DNA of 64,000 nt, from the NCBI RefSeq assembly GCF_018446385.1, contig NC_055996.1:131984532-132048531 (forward strand). The letters run 5' to 3'. The DNA comes from Zingiber officinale (lineage: Eukaryota; Streptophyta; Magnoliopsida; Zingiberales; Zingiberaceae). The position numbers were made by a program, and so were the translations under genes. The notes under the pieces are model-generated. The model did not search any database, was not told where the DNA came from, and saw only the letters and a program-made list of their open reading frames with translations. Shown piece by piece: positions 1-10,662 of this stretch; within the stretch, counting starts at the first letter, position 1, and each line of letters opens with the position of its first letter.

Positions 1-849
1 AGGGCGACGACTCCTTGAAGTCTTCCTTTTTTTTGATGAATTATTAAAAAGGGTTGGATCTCCATTAAGATTGATTATAAATTCCAGCTCACCGTGACAG
101 TGATAGTATTAATTAAATCTACGTCCCTAACCCCACCGACCACAAATTTTCAATTCCGTTACTTAAAATATCTGTAATTATATTGTAATTTTTAGAAGCA
201 ATAATTTGCTTAATTAGAGGATTAAAGAGAAGCAACAATTTGCAGGGCGACGACTACTTGAAGTCTCTTTTTTTGGATGGATTATTAAAAAGGGTTGAGT
301 CTTGAATAACATTGTTTGCACATTTAAAAAAAAATATTGAAAAAAAAAAAACTTAATATGGGGTGATTGATATGGTGTTAGAAGTTTTTCATTCGTCGTC
401 ATTGTAAATCGGAAAAGTGGCCGCTATGGATAACCCATAAATCTAGTAATTAGTTACACGTCCATTTAAAAAAAAAAAAAATCCAATACATGCAGTGTAG
501 CAAAGATCGAATTACGAATACTAGAGTGATAACTTCCGCTACACCATAATCTGGGCCAATTGCCTACACATTCCAGCTCGCCGTGGCAGTGACGTGGGTA
601 TTCATTAAATCTACGCTGGCCACGAATTTTCAGTTCCGTAGCTTAAAATATCTGTAATTAATGTATTATTTTATTTTTAAAAACGTCATGTAACTATTTT
701 TGGTACCGTTAGATTTCTAAGAGATCTATTAAAAAATTATATTTAAATTTAAACGGATTAAATAATATGATCATAATTAAAAGTATAAAAAATATTAGGT
801 AGCTTGTGACATGATCTAACTAGTTTTCTACCCGATGAGGGTCGACCTT

Positions 850-852
<3 letters not shown>
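1..852. repeat. AT-rich intergenic DNA with internal direct repeats
   Basis: No gene is visible. Two short related blocks open the window (about 1-60 and 241-300, sharing a 'gggcgacgac' start and an 'attattaaaaagggttg' end). A second repeated block occurs at about 60-190 and 560-790, with the shared phrases 'aaatctacgt' and 'ttaaaatatctgtaatta'. The same block recurs at 8275-8518, immediately before an NLR relic, so these are probably older copies of one local intergenic unit. Short reading frames here are chance. Confidence 0.5.

Positions 853-899
<47 letters not shown>
853..899. repeat. (TA)n microsatellite
   Basis: About 23 uninterrupted AT dinucleotides lie directly before the first Tat-like LTR. 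The Tyr/Ile-rich reading frame across it is an artefact of the repeat. Confidence 0.95.
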
Positions 900-902
<3 letters not shown>

Positions 903-1686
903 TGATCCGGTGATAAGAACGGAGGATTTTTTTTTTGGGGAAGTCAGAGATACGTGGAGGTCAACCCCAAGTTCACGCCGAACGGAAGGATGCCGGGCCG
1001 AACGGAAGGATGCCGGACCGAACGGAAGGCAACCCGACCATGGACGGGTTTCCGACGCTCATAGTGAAAAGGGTCACCGGGCCGAGCGGATAGTCCGCTC
1101 GGCCGAAGCATAAAGCATCGTTGCTGTGGAACACTCTCAGCTGAGCACCCGGTCAGACCCATACTTACGCCCGGTCGGACCTATGTCTGCCGAGCGGATG
1201 AATGCTTGGCGTCAGGAAAAAGGAGACAAAGGCAAGGGGACATTAGGGAACATCATTTTCTGACAACAGGCATGTTCGACGACCAGGCCATACATAAAAT
1301 CGTACGACGGAAGGACCTGATGTCCCATCAAAGAGGTGATCAGACTGTATAGTATGGTGTCAGACATGTTCCTCTGACAAGCTCATGCTAAGGTATGGTA
1401 CCAGGACACGTGTACACCTCGGTAGGTGTGCCCGAGCCTCCCCACAGCTCTATATAAGAGCTTTCATACTTCGCCGGAGGTATGCATTCTTAGATATTCG
1501 AAGCCACCTCTTTGTTGCCCACTTGCCTGACTTGAGCGTCGGAGGGTCGTCGCCGGGAACCCCTTCCCGGCCCGACTTCTTTGCAGGTTCGCCGGAGCGT
1601 CGTCCGACCGGTCGAAGATCTACGTCAGCGACAAGGAGAGCGCCACGTGCCCAGCGTCCGTTGGTTCGGCGATTCGGACAGGATCA
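903..1686 (+). repeat. 5' LTR of Tat-like element 1
   Basis: The LTR starts TGATCCGGTG and ends CAGGATCA (784 bp). It is repeated at 5849-6610 with small differences. 'ctctatataagag' at about 1450 is a likely TATA region for element transcription. Confidence 0.85.
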
Positions 1687-1689
1687 ATT

Positions 1690-1708
1690 TGGCGCCGTCT
1701 GTGGGAAC
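1690..1708 (+). other. Primer-binding site of Tat-like element 1
   Basis: TGGCGCCGTCTGTGGGAAC follows the LTR by three bases. The same sequence lies beside the LTR at 9804, on the minus strand (9782-9800). The last five bases (GGAAC) became the target-site duplication of the nested solo LTR. Confidence 0.8.
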
Positions 1709-4082
1709 TATAACGACCACCCTTCTTACTACTACTATTCTCTAAGGATGACCGTTACTTAACTACTAACTCTACTTAACCGGTAGGATTAAAAATCACA
1801 TGGAAACCCTTACCGAAAAATTTCGACAGAGTCTCCCCTGTACCGGTGACCATATTTAACAACACATGCAATATATACTCAGCCACAAGCGGCTGGAACA
1901 CATATCGATCAACCAAAAGAAATAACATCACCACGCAGTTTAATGAAATCAAATCATGCAAGTAATGAATAGCAGAAACAAAATAAAAACATACAATTAA
2001 CTAACAGCGGAAGACTAAATGACTCATCTAATACATTCTTAATAAATGACAATCTTAATAAATTCTTAAACTAAGTCCCAAGGCTTCCATAGTCCTGGCA
2101 TCACACACCATCCGCGCCACCTTGTCACCTTCCTTGCTAAACCTTTTCTTTTCCTTTATCTGCAGTAAGAGGAAGTGTAGTCTATAAGCAAAATTTGCTT
2201 AGTAAGCGCTATTTAACTCACAAAATCAAGAATGTGCATGAATACGAAAAGAACTAGAAACTATATGCTATAAAAAGAAATAAAGCATAAACATAACTGC
2301 TCATGTCAAACTAATAGCAAAGAAAAACTAAGGAATCTACTCATGTAATTCTAATAGTTAATCATGCTGCTCATCTAATAGGTAAACATGAAAACTACTC
2401 ATCTACTAGATAAACATGGTAGAATAAAGAACTAAACTTACTAATTTTTAGAACTAGATGAAACTTATCTCATTTGTTCTAACTTAATTTTTAATACTTT
2501 ATGTTTATGTAAAACTCGTTTTACTTCTTCGAAAACTTATACTTATAATACTTCAAAATAATAATCAACTTCTTCTTGGGCTCAGGCATAGTACCATCTT
2601 ATGCGCGTTCCCTAATAGGTTGGGGTAGCGAACCACCAATCCTAAAAGAGCAGACCTCGGTCTACCAGGGCCAAGACCACGGAATTGGACACCTGGATTT
2701 GTTTAACGACAACCTCGGAAGTCGGGTACTACCCTCTTCTTAAAAGTAAAATACTTATAATCTTAATTACTTCTTCTTTAAATGCCTTGGCATTTTAATA
2801 GGCACCTTGTGTGCCAAAAATTCCTAAAGTCTCGACTTTGGGATCTACTTAAGGCCTCGGCCTTTTCTTTTCTTTTTTTTATCTTTCTTATACTTTTCTT
2901 TATCTTTCTTACACTTTTCTTTATCCCAAAATACTGTTAGGGTATTTTTCATATGCATCTATGAATGAAACTAACTATGTAACACATAATCATGTATAGA
3001 ATACAAAAGAAATCTACACTTAAGCTCAATAAAAATGCTTAATAAAATTCTGCATTATAACTTAATAAAATCTGCATGTCATACCAAATTGAAGTGCCTA
3101 AAAATAACATAGTACAACACTTAAAACCTTATGATAATTAACTCTTAAAACAGAAATCAAACATACTCTTATGCATCTGGTATTTATTAGTTTTGCAAGT
3201 TGAGTTAAGCATGGATAAGCTTCGAAACTTCTAAGGAAAAACAAACTAGAACTAGAGACATAAACCTCATACCAAAACTGAAATACATTTAACAGAACTT
3301 AAACTAAATGCTAAAAGAAAATCTGAAACTGTACAGCAAGTTCCAACTCAAGCTAAAACCTGCTGGGATCTTCTCTTCAAACCTATGTAAAGCCTGTTTT
3401 GTTTCATGGTATACTAGTACAAGAACTTAATGGATCTCTTCTCCTCTTCTTTATCAAACTCACGGCAGCAAGGGAAAATTAACCAAGCATGCTTATCACA
3501 GTCACACAGAAAAATCCAAATCAAAAGCTACAAATGCCAATTTCAAAGCTTGAAAGGAATCTTTCCAAATACTTAACCTCTACCGTTCTTCCCCTCTCTT
3601 CCCTTGGGACTTACGGCAGCAACACAAAACAAACTATCCTTACAACATGCTACGAAATCATGGAAAACAAGAAATCCGAGAGCTACTCTTACCGCAGGTG
3701 AGTAAGCGTCTTACCTTAGGCTTTTCTTGGACTTACAGCCGGAGAAGAAAGCTTCCAATGCTTCTAGGGCTTGCGGAGGATCTCGCAAACTCACCCTCTT
3801 CCTCGTGCTTACTGTTCGTTCTTGACGAGAGGAGCTCGAATCCAAGAAGAGCTCGTGGAGAAGTCCCCTTTGGCCGGCCGCCGAAGAGAAAACCTTAATC
3901 TCTTCTCGGCTTCGTTTTCGCCCGATCCCGCCGTCGCACACGCAGAAGAGGAAGAAGGAAACGGGATTTTAGGTCACGGGAATTAACACGTAAGTTCTCC
4001 TTTTTTATAATCTCCATATTCTGTTAACTTGTTAAATAAATTTTCTTACCTTTTCTAAATAAAACTGACAACTGGTTCACTT

Positions 4083-4139
4083 GGTGGGCTGCGTTCTGCT
4101 TAAAGCCCAACTCGTGGGTTCAAATCCCAGCTGCAACCA
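4083..4139 (+). repeat. tRNA-like segment within the solo LTR
   Basis: 'gggttcaaatcccagctgc' resembles a tRNA T-arm and B box, and 'tggtgggctgcg' a weak A box. It is too degenerate and short to be a tRNA gene, and it sits inside an LTR. Confidence 0.35.
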
Positions 4140-4213
4140 TTTTATTTCCTATTATTTTACTGTTCCTAACTACTACTTAATACCAATTTATTTCCATATT
4201 TGATTAACAATGA

Positions 4214-4294
4214 CCGTTGGCAGAGTTGGTTGGCTACGTCCGGTTAAGATCTGGTTCAAGTCCGAGGTCTTGGGTTCAAAACCCAACTTCAACA
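4214..4294 (+). repeat. Second tRNA-like segment (A- and B-box-like)
   Basis: 'tggcagagttggttgg' fits an internal A box, and 'gggttcaaaaccc' about 50 bases later fits a B box. No convincing cloverleaf is seen. Probably a tRNA-derived relic within the LTR. Confidence 0.4.
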
Positions 4295-4506
4295 TTTTTC
4301 TTTCTTCTTTTTTTTTTTTTTTAAACTTCTTCCTCTTGGTAAAAATACCAAACGAACTCCAAAAATTACGTAAAAATACTCTAAAAATTTCTAAAAATCT
4401 CTAGAATTTTTCTATAGCATTTCTAAATATTTTTGAATTACTTTTGGAGCTCAAAATGAGGAAATTTGGGTCGTTACAGGAACGCACCTGCATCCGAGCG
4501 GAAGCA

Positions 4507-4695
4507 ATGGACGAGGCTGGACGACCGCCCACGGTGATGCTCTCCACGAAGGAACTCGATGCTCAAATCAAGGCAAGAGCAGCTAAGCTCGTGGAGCAAC
4601 AGAGAGAGAATGCGCAAGCCGAGCGGCTGAAGCAACAAACAACGTCAGCATCAGGTGGCCGAGCGGAGGCAATTATCCCCGAGCGGAGGCAATGA
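4507..4695 (+). pseudogene. Gag N-terminal fragment of Tat-like element 1
   Basis: This 63-codon frame begins MDEAGRPPTV and has a charged, coiled-coil-like stretch (AQIKARAAKLVEQQ). It aligns by eye with the minus-strand gag start at 9758 (MEEAGRQLMV, ALIQARATKIFEQQ). The reading frame then closes and the sequence passes into linker and the 65-bp array, so capsid, nucleocapsid and all of pol are missing. The start codon was chosen by homology with that second copy. It cannot make a working capsid protein. Confidence 0.75.
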
Positions 4696-4955
4696 TCCCC
4701 GAGCGGACGCCTCCCCCGAGACAATGATCCAACCGGCATTCAAGGGGGAGCACCGCCGAGCGGATGAAGATGGATTGGGACTTGGATCAACCATGAAGCG
4801 TAAATCATCTCCAGCCGTACCGAGCTGGGTGAGAGGTACGCTGATATAATTTTATATACGTTTTGGTCGCCTATGTCCTTGTAATGCAGGAAGACGAAAT
4901 AATTAAAGGATAGCAAATAGCTTTGCAGAACGGCAGTGTCAAAATTAGCCTTAAT

Positions 4956-5607
4956 GGCCGTCGAGCTCCGACGTTAAAAATCGAGAGATGAGCCGGCGTC
5001 TATAAACCCGCCGAGCGGAAGACCGTCGAGCTCCGACGTTAAAAATCGAGAGACGAGTCGGCGTCTATAAACCATCCAAGAGGAAGACCGTCGAGCTCCG
5101 ACGTTAAAAATCGAGAGACGAGCCGGCGTCTATAAACCCGCCGAGCGGAAGACCGTCGAGCTCCGACGTTAAAAATCGAGAGACGAGTCGGCGTCTTTAA
5201 ACCCGCCGAGCGGAAGACCGTCGAGCTCCGACGTTAAATATCGAGAGACGAGCCGGCGTCTATAAATCATCCGACCGGAAGACCGTCGAGCTCCGACGTT
5301 AAAAATCGAGAGACGAGCCGACGTCTATAAATCATCCGAGCGGAAGACCGTCGAGCTCCGACGTTAAATATCGAGAGACGAGCCGGCGTCTATAAATCAT
5401 CCGAGCGGAAGACCGTCGATTCCGACGTTAAATATCGAGAGACGAGCCGGCGTCTATAAATCATTCGAGCGGAAGACCGTCGAGCTCCGACGTTAAATAT
5501 CAAGAGACGAGCCGGCGTCTATAAATCATCCGAGCGGAAGACCGTCGAGCTCCGACGTTAAATATCGAGAGACGAGCCGGCGTCTATAAATCATCTGAGC
5601 GGAAGAA
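4956..5607 (+). repeat. 65-bp subterminal tandem array of Tat-like element 1
   Basis: About ten copies of a GC-rich 65-bp unit starting 'gaccgtcgagctccgacgtt'. Unit starts at 5021, 5086, 5151 and 5216 give the exact period. Units differ by point changes, with 'aacccgccgag' or 'aatcatccgag' tails. A reverse-complement relative with a period of about 64 bp occurs at 14020-14690 in element 2. Tat-group elements often carry tandem arrays downstream of pol. Confidence 0.9.
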
Positions 5608-5833
5608 GCCAATAAAAAGGACTGCAAGTGTCCAAGAACTTCGCCGTCAATATTGTTCGACCGTCTCTACGTTCCGCTCGGCCCAGTACCCAAAGATACT
5701 TCACCAACATCCAGTGAATAACCTCTTCTATCGAAGCAGAATATATTCATCCGAGCGGATGGTATTTTCATGGCGCCGCTCGGCCGAACTGATGGTCCAG
5801 TCAGTCGGACTAATCGCCTCCTTCGACTAGACT

Positions 5834-5848
5834 TGAAGGGGAGGCAAG
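5834..5848 (+). other. Polypurine tract of Tat-like element 1
   Basis: 'gaaggggaggcaag' abuts the 3' LTR start TGATCC. The mirror site of element 2 (10646-10662, minus strand) reads CTTGAGGGGGAGGCATG. Confidence 0.75.
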
Positions 5849-6610
5849 TGATCCGGTAGTAAGAACGGGGGACCCCCTTTTTGGGGAAGACAGAGACACG
5901 TGGAGGTCAACCCCAAGTTTGCGCCGAACGGAAGGGTGCCGGGCCGAACGGAAGGCAACCCGACCATGGGCAGGTTTCCTACGCTCATAGTGAAAAGGGT
6001 CACCGGGCGGATAGCCCGCGCGGCCGAAGCATAAAGCATCGTTGCTGTGGAACACTCTCAGCTGAGCACCCGGTCAGACCGATACTTACGCCCGGTCGGA
6101 CCTATGCCTACCGAGCGGAGGATGAATGCTTGGCGTCAGGAAAAAGGATACAAAGGCAAGGGGACATTAGGGAACATCATTTTCTGACAGCAGGCATGTT
6201 CGACGACCAGGCCATACATAAAATCGTACGACGGAAGGACCTGCTGTCCCATCAAAGAGGTGATCAGACTGTATAGTATGGTGTCAGGCATGTTCCTCTG
6301 ACAAGCCCATGCTAAGGTATGGTACTAAGACACGTGTACGCCTCGGTAGGTGTGCCCGAGCCTCCCCACAGCTCTATATAAGAGCCTTCATACTTCGCCG
6401 GAGGTATGCATTCTTAGATATTCGAAGCCACCTCTTTGTTGCCCACTTGCCTGACTTGAGCGTCGGAGGGTCATCGTAGGGAACCCCTTCCCAGCCCGAC
6501 TTCTTTGCAGGTTCGTCGGAGCGCCGTCCGACCGGCCGAAGATCTACGTCAGCGACAAGGAGAGCGCCACATGCCCAGCGTCCGTTGGTTCGGCGATTCG
6601 GACAGGATCT
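5849..6610 (+). repeat. 3' LTR of Tat-like element 1
   Basis: This 762-bp LTR starts TGATCCGGTAG and ends GGATCT (expected GGATCA). It aligns throughout with 903-1686, with substitutions and small indels. Confidence 0.85.
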
Positions 6611-6847
6611 ATACCTTCCTCCATATTTTATCCATCTACACTAATAGTTAGTAGTCACTCATGATTTACCTCCTCCATTGACCTATGAACTGATTGACTG
6701 GGACATTGGAGCAAACAAATCGCCTTGTGCTACACAAGTGTAATCCCTGTGTCAAGCATAATTTTGTATTGGATTCATCCAAGCATTTCAAAATATATAT
6801 TAAAAAAAATTATATCTAAAATTTTAGATCATATCTGATACGAGTTA
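6611..6847. other. Unassigned intergenic sequence
   Basis: Moderately AT-rich, with no reading frame or repeat recognised. Confidence 0.4.
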
Positions 6848-7480
6848 TGTTGGATCGAAAGCGCTAGGGGGTCAATAGCACTCGTGGCTTTCGCTTACGT
6901 TTCGTAAAACTTTCGAGTAATTACGTAGCGGAAAAGTAAATAATAATGCAGACGCAAACACCAAGGATTTTTTACTTGGTTCGAAGCATGGGGCAACTCC
7001 TGCTCCAAAGCTCACGCTCGTTGAGCATTTACTTTAGCAATCACTATAAGCTCGGAAAGTTACAATTCAGATTTACAATATTAAACAATAACAAAATTAT
7101 ACCGACAACGAAAACAATAATCTTTGAAGCTCTTGGTTGTCGGAGACTTGTCGCAGCTTCGCTAAATCGTTCTTTGATCAACATACGGAAGAAAGGTTGT
7201 CAAATTATTTTTTTCTTTTGCTGCTACTTGAGACAGACTTATATAGCCTATTGAGGGCGCCTCCAACACCATGGAGAGCGCCCTCATCTACACCGAATCC
7301 GTAGCGTGGATGAGCTCTGACTACTTCACAGCTTATCCGCCTGAGGGCGCCTCCAACCGCATGGAGGACGCCCTCCACCTACATCCAGGTCACCCTCAGC
7401 TCCATAGAGGGCGCCCTATGCTCAGACTCTAGGGCACCCTCAAGCTACATGAGAGCACCCTCTGCTCAACATCCAGGGTA
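6848..7480 (+). mobile_element. Truncated copia-type LTR
   Basis: It begins TGTTGGATCG followed by 'gctagggggtcaatag'. This start pattern (TGTTgGACC... G-run, 'tcaata/tgaata') is shared with the LTRs at 30879 and 63171. The second half has repeated 'gagggcgcc' phrases, also present in the 30879-35682 LTR. No matching right end or target-site duplication was found, so the end is approximate. The 102-codon frame inside is not a gene. Confidence 0.5.
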
Positions 7481-8274
7481 AAAAATGAACCATCTTCTGA
7501 TTTGTAATTTACGGACCAGAGAATCTCTACTGATTCAAAATCATCCTTTTTGATGGATTATTAAAAGAGAAATTTTACATGCTATCCATTCATAATTTAA
7601 GGCAGCACTCATGTCTAAAAATTCTTTATTTTCACTCCCTAATCTAACACAATAAATATTAATTAATCTAATTATTTCTCATATTTTTTAAGATAAAAAA
7701 AATCTAAAAATAATATAATTTCTCTTAAATTTAAGATATTAAACTAGAATATGTTAAATTTTTTATTAAATTAAGCACAACTTTTTTCCATCTTAATTTG
7801 ATAAAAAAAATATACTATATTCTCTTTAAATAGTGCTCAATTGAATGAAAAATATATTAGATTATTTTTAAATGTACTAAATTTTGAAAAAATTATATTA
7901 AATAGAAAAAAATTATGCTCAATTTGATAAAAAATATATTTGATTCTATTTTAAAATGTTAAATTTAATAGGAATTATATTCATTTTAAATTTTTTTTAT
8001 AGCTAAAAAACTATGAGGAGTAATTTTGATAGAAATTAAATATACTTAGATTCTAATTTTAAGTATTGAATTTTAAAAAAAATTATATTTATTTTTAGAT
8101 TTTTTTACTAAAAAATATGAAAGACAATTAAATAATGATGATTACATGAAAGAGTTGAAATAATTAAAATTTTATATGTAAGAAATTAAAATATATATTT
8201 TTTTAATATAAAGACATATGAAAGTAAAATTATGATTAAAATTTTTTCTCCAATTAATCGTTAATAAAAATAGT
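7481..8274. other. AT-rich intergenic DNA
   Basis: Long A/T runs with repeated phrases such as 'aaattatatt'. No gene, RNA or element terminus is recognised. Confidence 0.5.
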
Positions 8275-8518
8275 TGCGTCTCCGATAAGATTGCTTACAA
8301 ATTCCATCTCGCTTGATAAAATCTACGTCGCGAACCCCACAGGCCACAAATTTTAAATTCCGTTGCCTAAAATATCTGTAATTAATGTATTATTTTATTA
8401 AAAAAATCATGTAATTCTTTTAGATACCATTAGATTTCTAAGAGATATATTAAAAGAATTATATTTGAGTTTAAACCGATTAAATAATACGATCATAATT
8501 AGAACGGTAAATAGTGTT
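8275..8518 (+). repeat. Further copy of the 1-830 intergenic repeat
   Basis: It shares 'ttagatttctaagagat' and 'ttaaaatatctgtaattaatg' with 600-790, in the same order. It runs directly into the NLR relic at 8519, so this repeat may mark the flank of an old NLR copy. Confidence 0.6.
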
Positions 8519-8629
8519 GGATGCAGACAACTCCTATCTCTTCTCGGTGATGAAATGCAGCACCTCACATTCTTGATGAAATTACAAATTATACTGATAC
8601 GGGAATGTTGTGAGCGGCTCCGGCCATGA
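8519..8629 (+). pseudogene. Relic of an NLR leucine-rich-repeat region
   Basis: A 37-codon stretch contains LLGDEMQHLTFLMKLQI and closes with TGA. The intact NLRs have GCKQLQCLPGDEMQHLEMI around residue 900. The words GC.QL, GDEMQHL and the spacing to the next Leu-rich strand match. Only one repeat's worth of LRR remains; the flanks are unrelated mobile DNA. It indicates that a third NLR copy once lay upstream. Its differences from the two intact copies show it is older or from another branch. Confidence 0.65.
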
Positions 8630-8969
8630 TGTGACGGTCTAAATTAATATGATATGGTGATCAAAGTCATAAGAAAAATAACAATTAGCGTGAGACTCTC
8701 AAGAGGATTTTATTCCTCACCCAATGCTAAAGTTTTCTATAAGGGGATGATCGGCCTAAGAGTCGATCGAATTTGAGGCACCTAGTACTTCATTCGTACT
8801 AAGACACCTAGTATATATCTGATCAATCATAAGTCGATTGGGTATTACGTGCTGATCGTACTTACATTCAGCCTGATCTATGGATCTATCTTCTCATTCA
8901 TGGTGCACATCCCTCAGTATATGATCGGTCGACCCTAAAATTGGTCCAATAGTGAAGATCTAATTCCAC
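8630..8969. other. Unassigned sequence, possibly LTR-derived
   Basis: No reading frame. 'cacctagta' is repeated near 8780 and 8812. Its position between an NLR relic and a gypsy gag fragment suggests retroelement remains, but the family was not recognised. Confidence 0.3.
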
Positions 8970-9758
8970 TCATTGCAAGAATACATAGAACAAATTCGAT
9001 CACCTGGTTGAAGCGTTAGATGTAAGCTCGTAGCGACTCCCTCGCTCCTTGCTTGATGGCGAATAGACTGACGCTGATTTTCTGATAGCGTCTGCTGCTC
9101 GCGAAGTGGTGGAGAAAGGCCGTGCGGAACTCTTTGAAGCTCGTTATCGATCCGTCCGGCAGCCTCTGGAATCACCGTTGCGCCGACCCAGAAAGGGTGG
9201 TGAGGAACACTCGGCACTTCACCCCATCTGTATATTGATGTAAAGTGGCGGTGTTGTCGAACTTACCCAGATGGTCGTCCGGGTCAGTGGTCCCATTGTA
9301 TTCTCCGATCGCCGGGGGCGCGTAATGCCTTGGTAGTGGGTCGCGCACGATGACCTCGGAGAACTGTCTATTGATCCGCTCGGGGGACGAGTCTGTCTGT
9401 GGTGTCTTGCCTTTTCTATTGTCCCGCGGGGGGCTTCGTCTGACGAAGATCCTTGGTCGAGGTTGGCCTAAGCGACTTCTGATAGCGTTTGGAATAAAGC
9501 CCGATGGAACGGTATCGGGGCGGGTGGAGCTTCCACCTGAGTGCCGGTCGGACCTTTGTTCTGACCCCATATTGAGAGCTGCTCCGGCCGGTCGTCTGGT
9601 GCTGCCCGACCGCCTGATGTCGACGTTGCCTGTTGCGCTAACCGATCGGCTTGAGCCTTTTGCTGCTGCTCGAATATCTTGGTCGCCCTCGCTTGGATGA
9701 GCGCGTCTAATTCTTCGGGAGAGAGCGTCACCATGAGTTGGCGTCCAGCTTCTTCCAT
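8970..9758 (-). pseudogene. Gypsy gag pseudogene (Tat-like element)
   Basis: Read on the minus strand, the fragment starts MEEAGRQLMVTLSPEELDAL, passes a proline-rich segment, shifts frame near 9480, and continues with a capsid core containing PPAIGEYNGTTDPDDHLGKF and the FLTTLSGSAQRWFRRLPDG region typical of the retrotransposon gag family. A second frame change falls near 9180, and the sequence stops aligning near 8970. It follows a primer site and LTR (9804-10645) in the correct order, but protease and the rest of pol are missing. It would form the virus-like particle if intact; here it is broken. Confidence 0.75.
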
Positions 9759-9781
9759 CGTCTCTGCTTGGATTCAGGTGT

Positions 9782-9800
9782 GTTCCCACAGACGGCGCCA
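9782..9800 (-). other. Primer-binding site next to LTR 9804-10645
   Basis: On the minus strand it reads TGGCGCCGTCTGTGGGAAC, identical to 1690-1708. It shows that LTR 9804-10645 can also act as a 5' LTR for the gag fragment to its left. Confidence 0.75.
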
Positions 9801-9803
9801 ATT

Positions 9804-10645
9804 TGATCCTGTCTGCGTGCTGAGTTGATGGACGCTGGGGACGTGATGCTCTCCGCTGTCTTCGACTGGTGATGTGGACCTCCGGCGGACCTGCAAAGAA
9901 GCCGAGCCGGGAGGGGTTTCCCGGCGACGACCCTCCGACGCTCAAGTCAGGCAACGAAGAAGAAGAACAAGGCAACGTTATTGTGGCTACAGTGATGAGA
10001 ATTGCATACCTCCGTCGAAGTCTGGAGGTCCTTATATAGGACCCCGGGGAGGCGCGGGCACGCTTCTCAATGCGTACACGCTTCCCCAAACATACCTCAG
10101 TAGGTTGTGTCAGAAAATCATGCCTGACGTCATTCCGCAATCGTCCGAGCATATCCCGGATGTGACGGTGGAAGCTTCCACCGTACGATACTCTGTCCGC
10201 TCTGACCGCCGACCATGTTGTTTGTCGGCGGTAGGCGTCTCGAGGACGAAGTCACCAGTTGTCCTTTCTGTCTCCTAGCGCTCTTACCTGTTCCCGGGCC
10301 GAGCGAACCAGCCGCTCGGCTCTCGTGGCCTCCGGGAAGCCCTGCTCATGTGCTCGGATGGAATTGCGCCTTATTGTCCTGCGGCTTGGCCGAGCGGCCT
10401 GTCCGCCCGGCCCATAGACTCTGTTACCTTGAGCATCGGAAAACCGACCCCTGGTCGGGTTGTCTTTCGTCCGGTCCGGGAGACCCTTGGCTAGATGTCC
10501 GGCACGAGCTTCACGTCCGACCGGATGTTCGGTCAGCCCTGCCACTCCGCTCGGAACGACCTCTGGACGACCCTCTTGACCATTGACCTCCACGTGTCGT
10601 TGACCTCCCGCCAACGAGTGATCCCCCGTTCTTACCACCGGATCA
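9804..10645 (-). repeat. 3' LTR of Tat-like element 2
   Basis: 842 bp with TGATCC...GGATCA ends on the minus strand, closely matching 14703-15538. Reading frames within it are LTR shadows. Confidence 0.85.
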
Positions 10646-10662
10646 CATGCCTCCCCCTCAAG
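10646..10662 (-). other. Polypurine tract of Tat-like element 2
   Basis: CTTGAGGGGGAGGCATG on the minus strand directly abuts the LTR start. Confidence 0.7.

Larger units (their letters stand above)
1709..4478 (-). mobile_element. Tekay/Del-like solo LTR nested in Tat-like element 1
   Basis: This 2,770-bp block is bounded by a perfect 5-bp target-site duplication GGAAC (1704-1708 and 4479-4483). On the minus strand it begins TGTAACGACCC and ends GGTCGTTATA, a decayed TG...CA pair. Removing it rejoins the Tat primer site to its leader exactly as in the sister element near 9.78 kb. The section near 1840 on the minus strand resembles long chromovirus (Tekay/Del) LTRs; that family call is from memory. 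No coding potential of its own is seen. It contains two tRNA-like stretches near 4.1-4.3 kb. Confidence 0.8.
903..6610 (+). mobile_element. Tat-like Ty3/gypsy element 1, pol deleted
   Basis: Two related direct LTRs (903-1686 and 5849-6610) flank an internal region that starts with a gypsy-type primer site and ends with a polypurine tract. The interior holds only the start of gag (4507-4695), a 65-bp tandem array (4956-5607) and GC-rich linker; protease, reverse transcriptase and integrase are absent. A Tekay-like solo LTR (1709-4478) is nested immediately after the primer site. Gag N-terminus, LTR and tandem array all match the minus-strand element at 9-15.5 kb, so both belong to one family. 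Placement in the Tat group rests on the subterminal array and on the antisense ORF of the sister element. Target-site duplication is unclear: 'tacac' on the left, roughly 'tatac' or 'atacc' on the right. Confidence 0.8.

Noticed and set aside
835..1113. 92-codon reading frame with a Tyr-Ile run
   Set aside because: It is the (TA)n microsatellite read as protein, followed by LTR sequence.
4083..4294. tRNA genes
   Set aside because: Only A/B-box-like words are seen; acceptor and anticodon stems do not pair convincingly.
4956..5607. Regular 65-bp array as a CRISPR
   Set aside because: Units are contiguous and similar over their whole length, with no unique spacers, and the DNA is plant retroelement.
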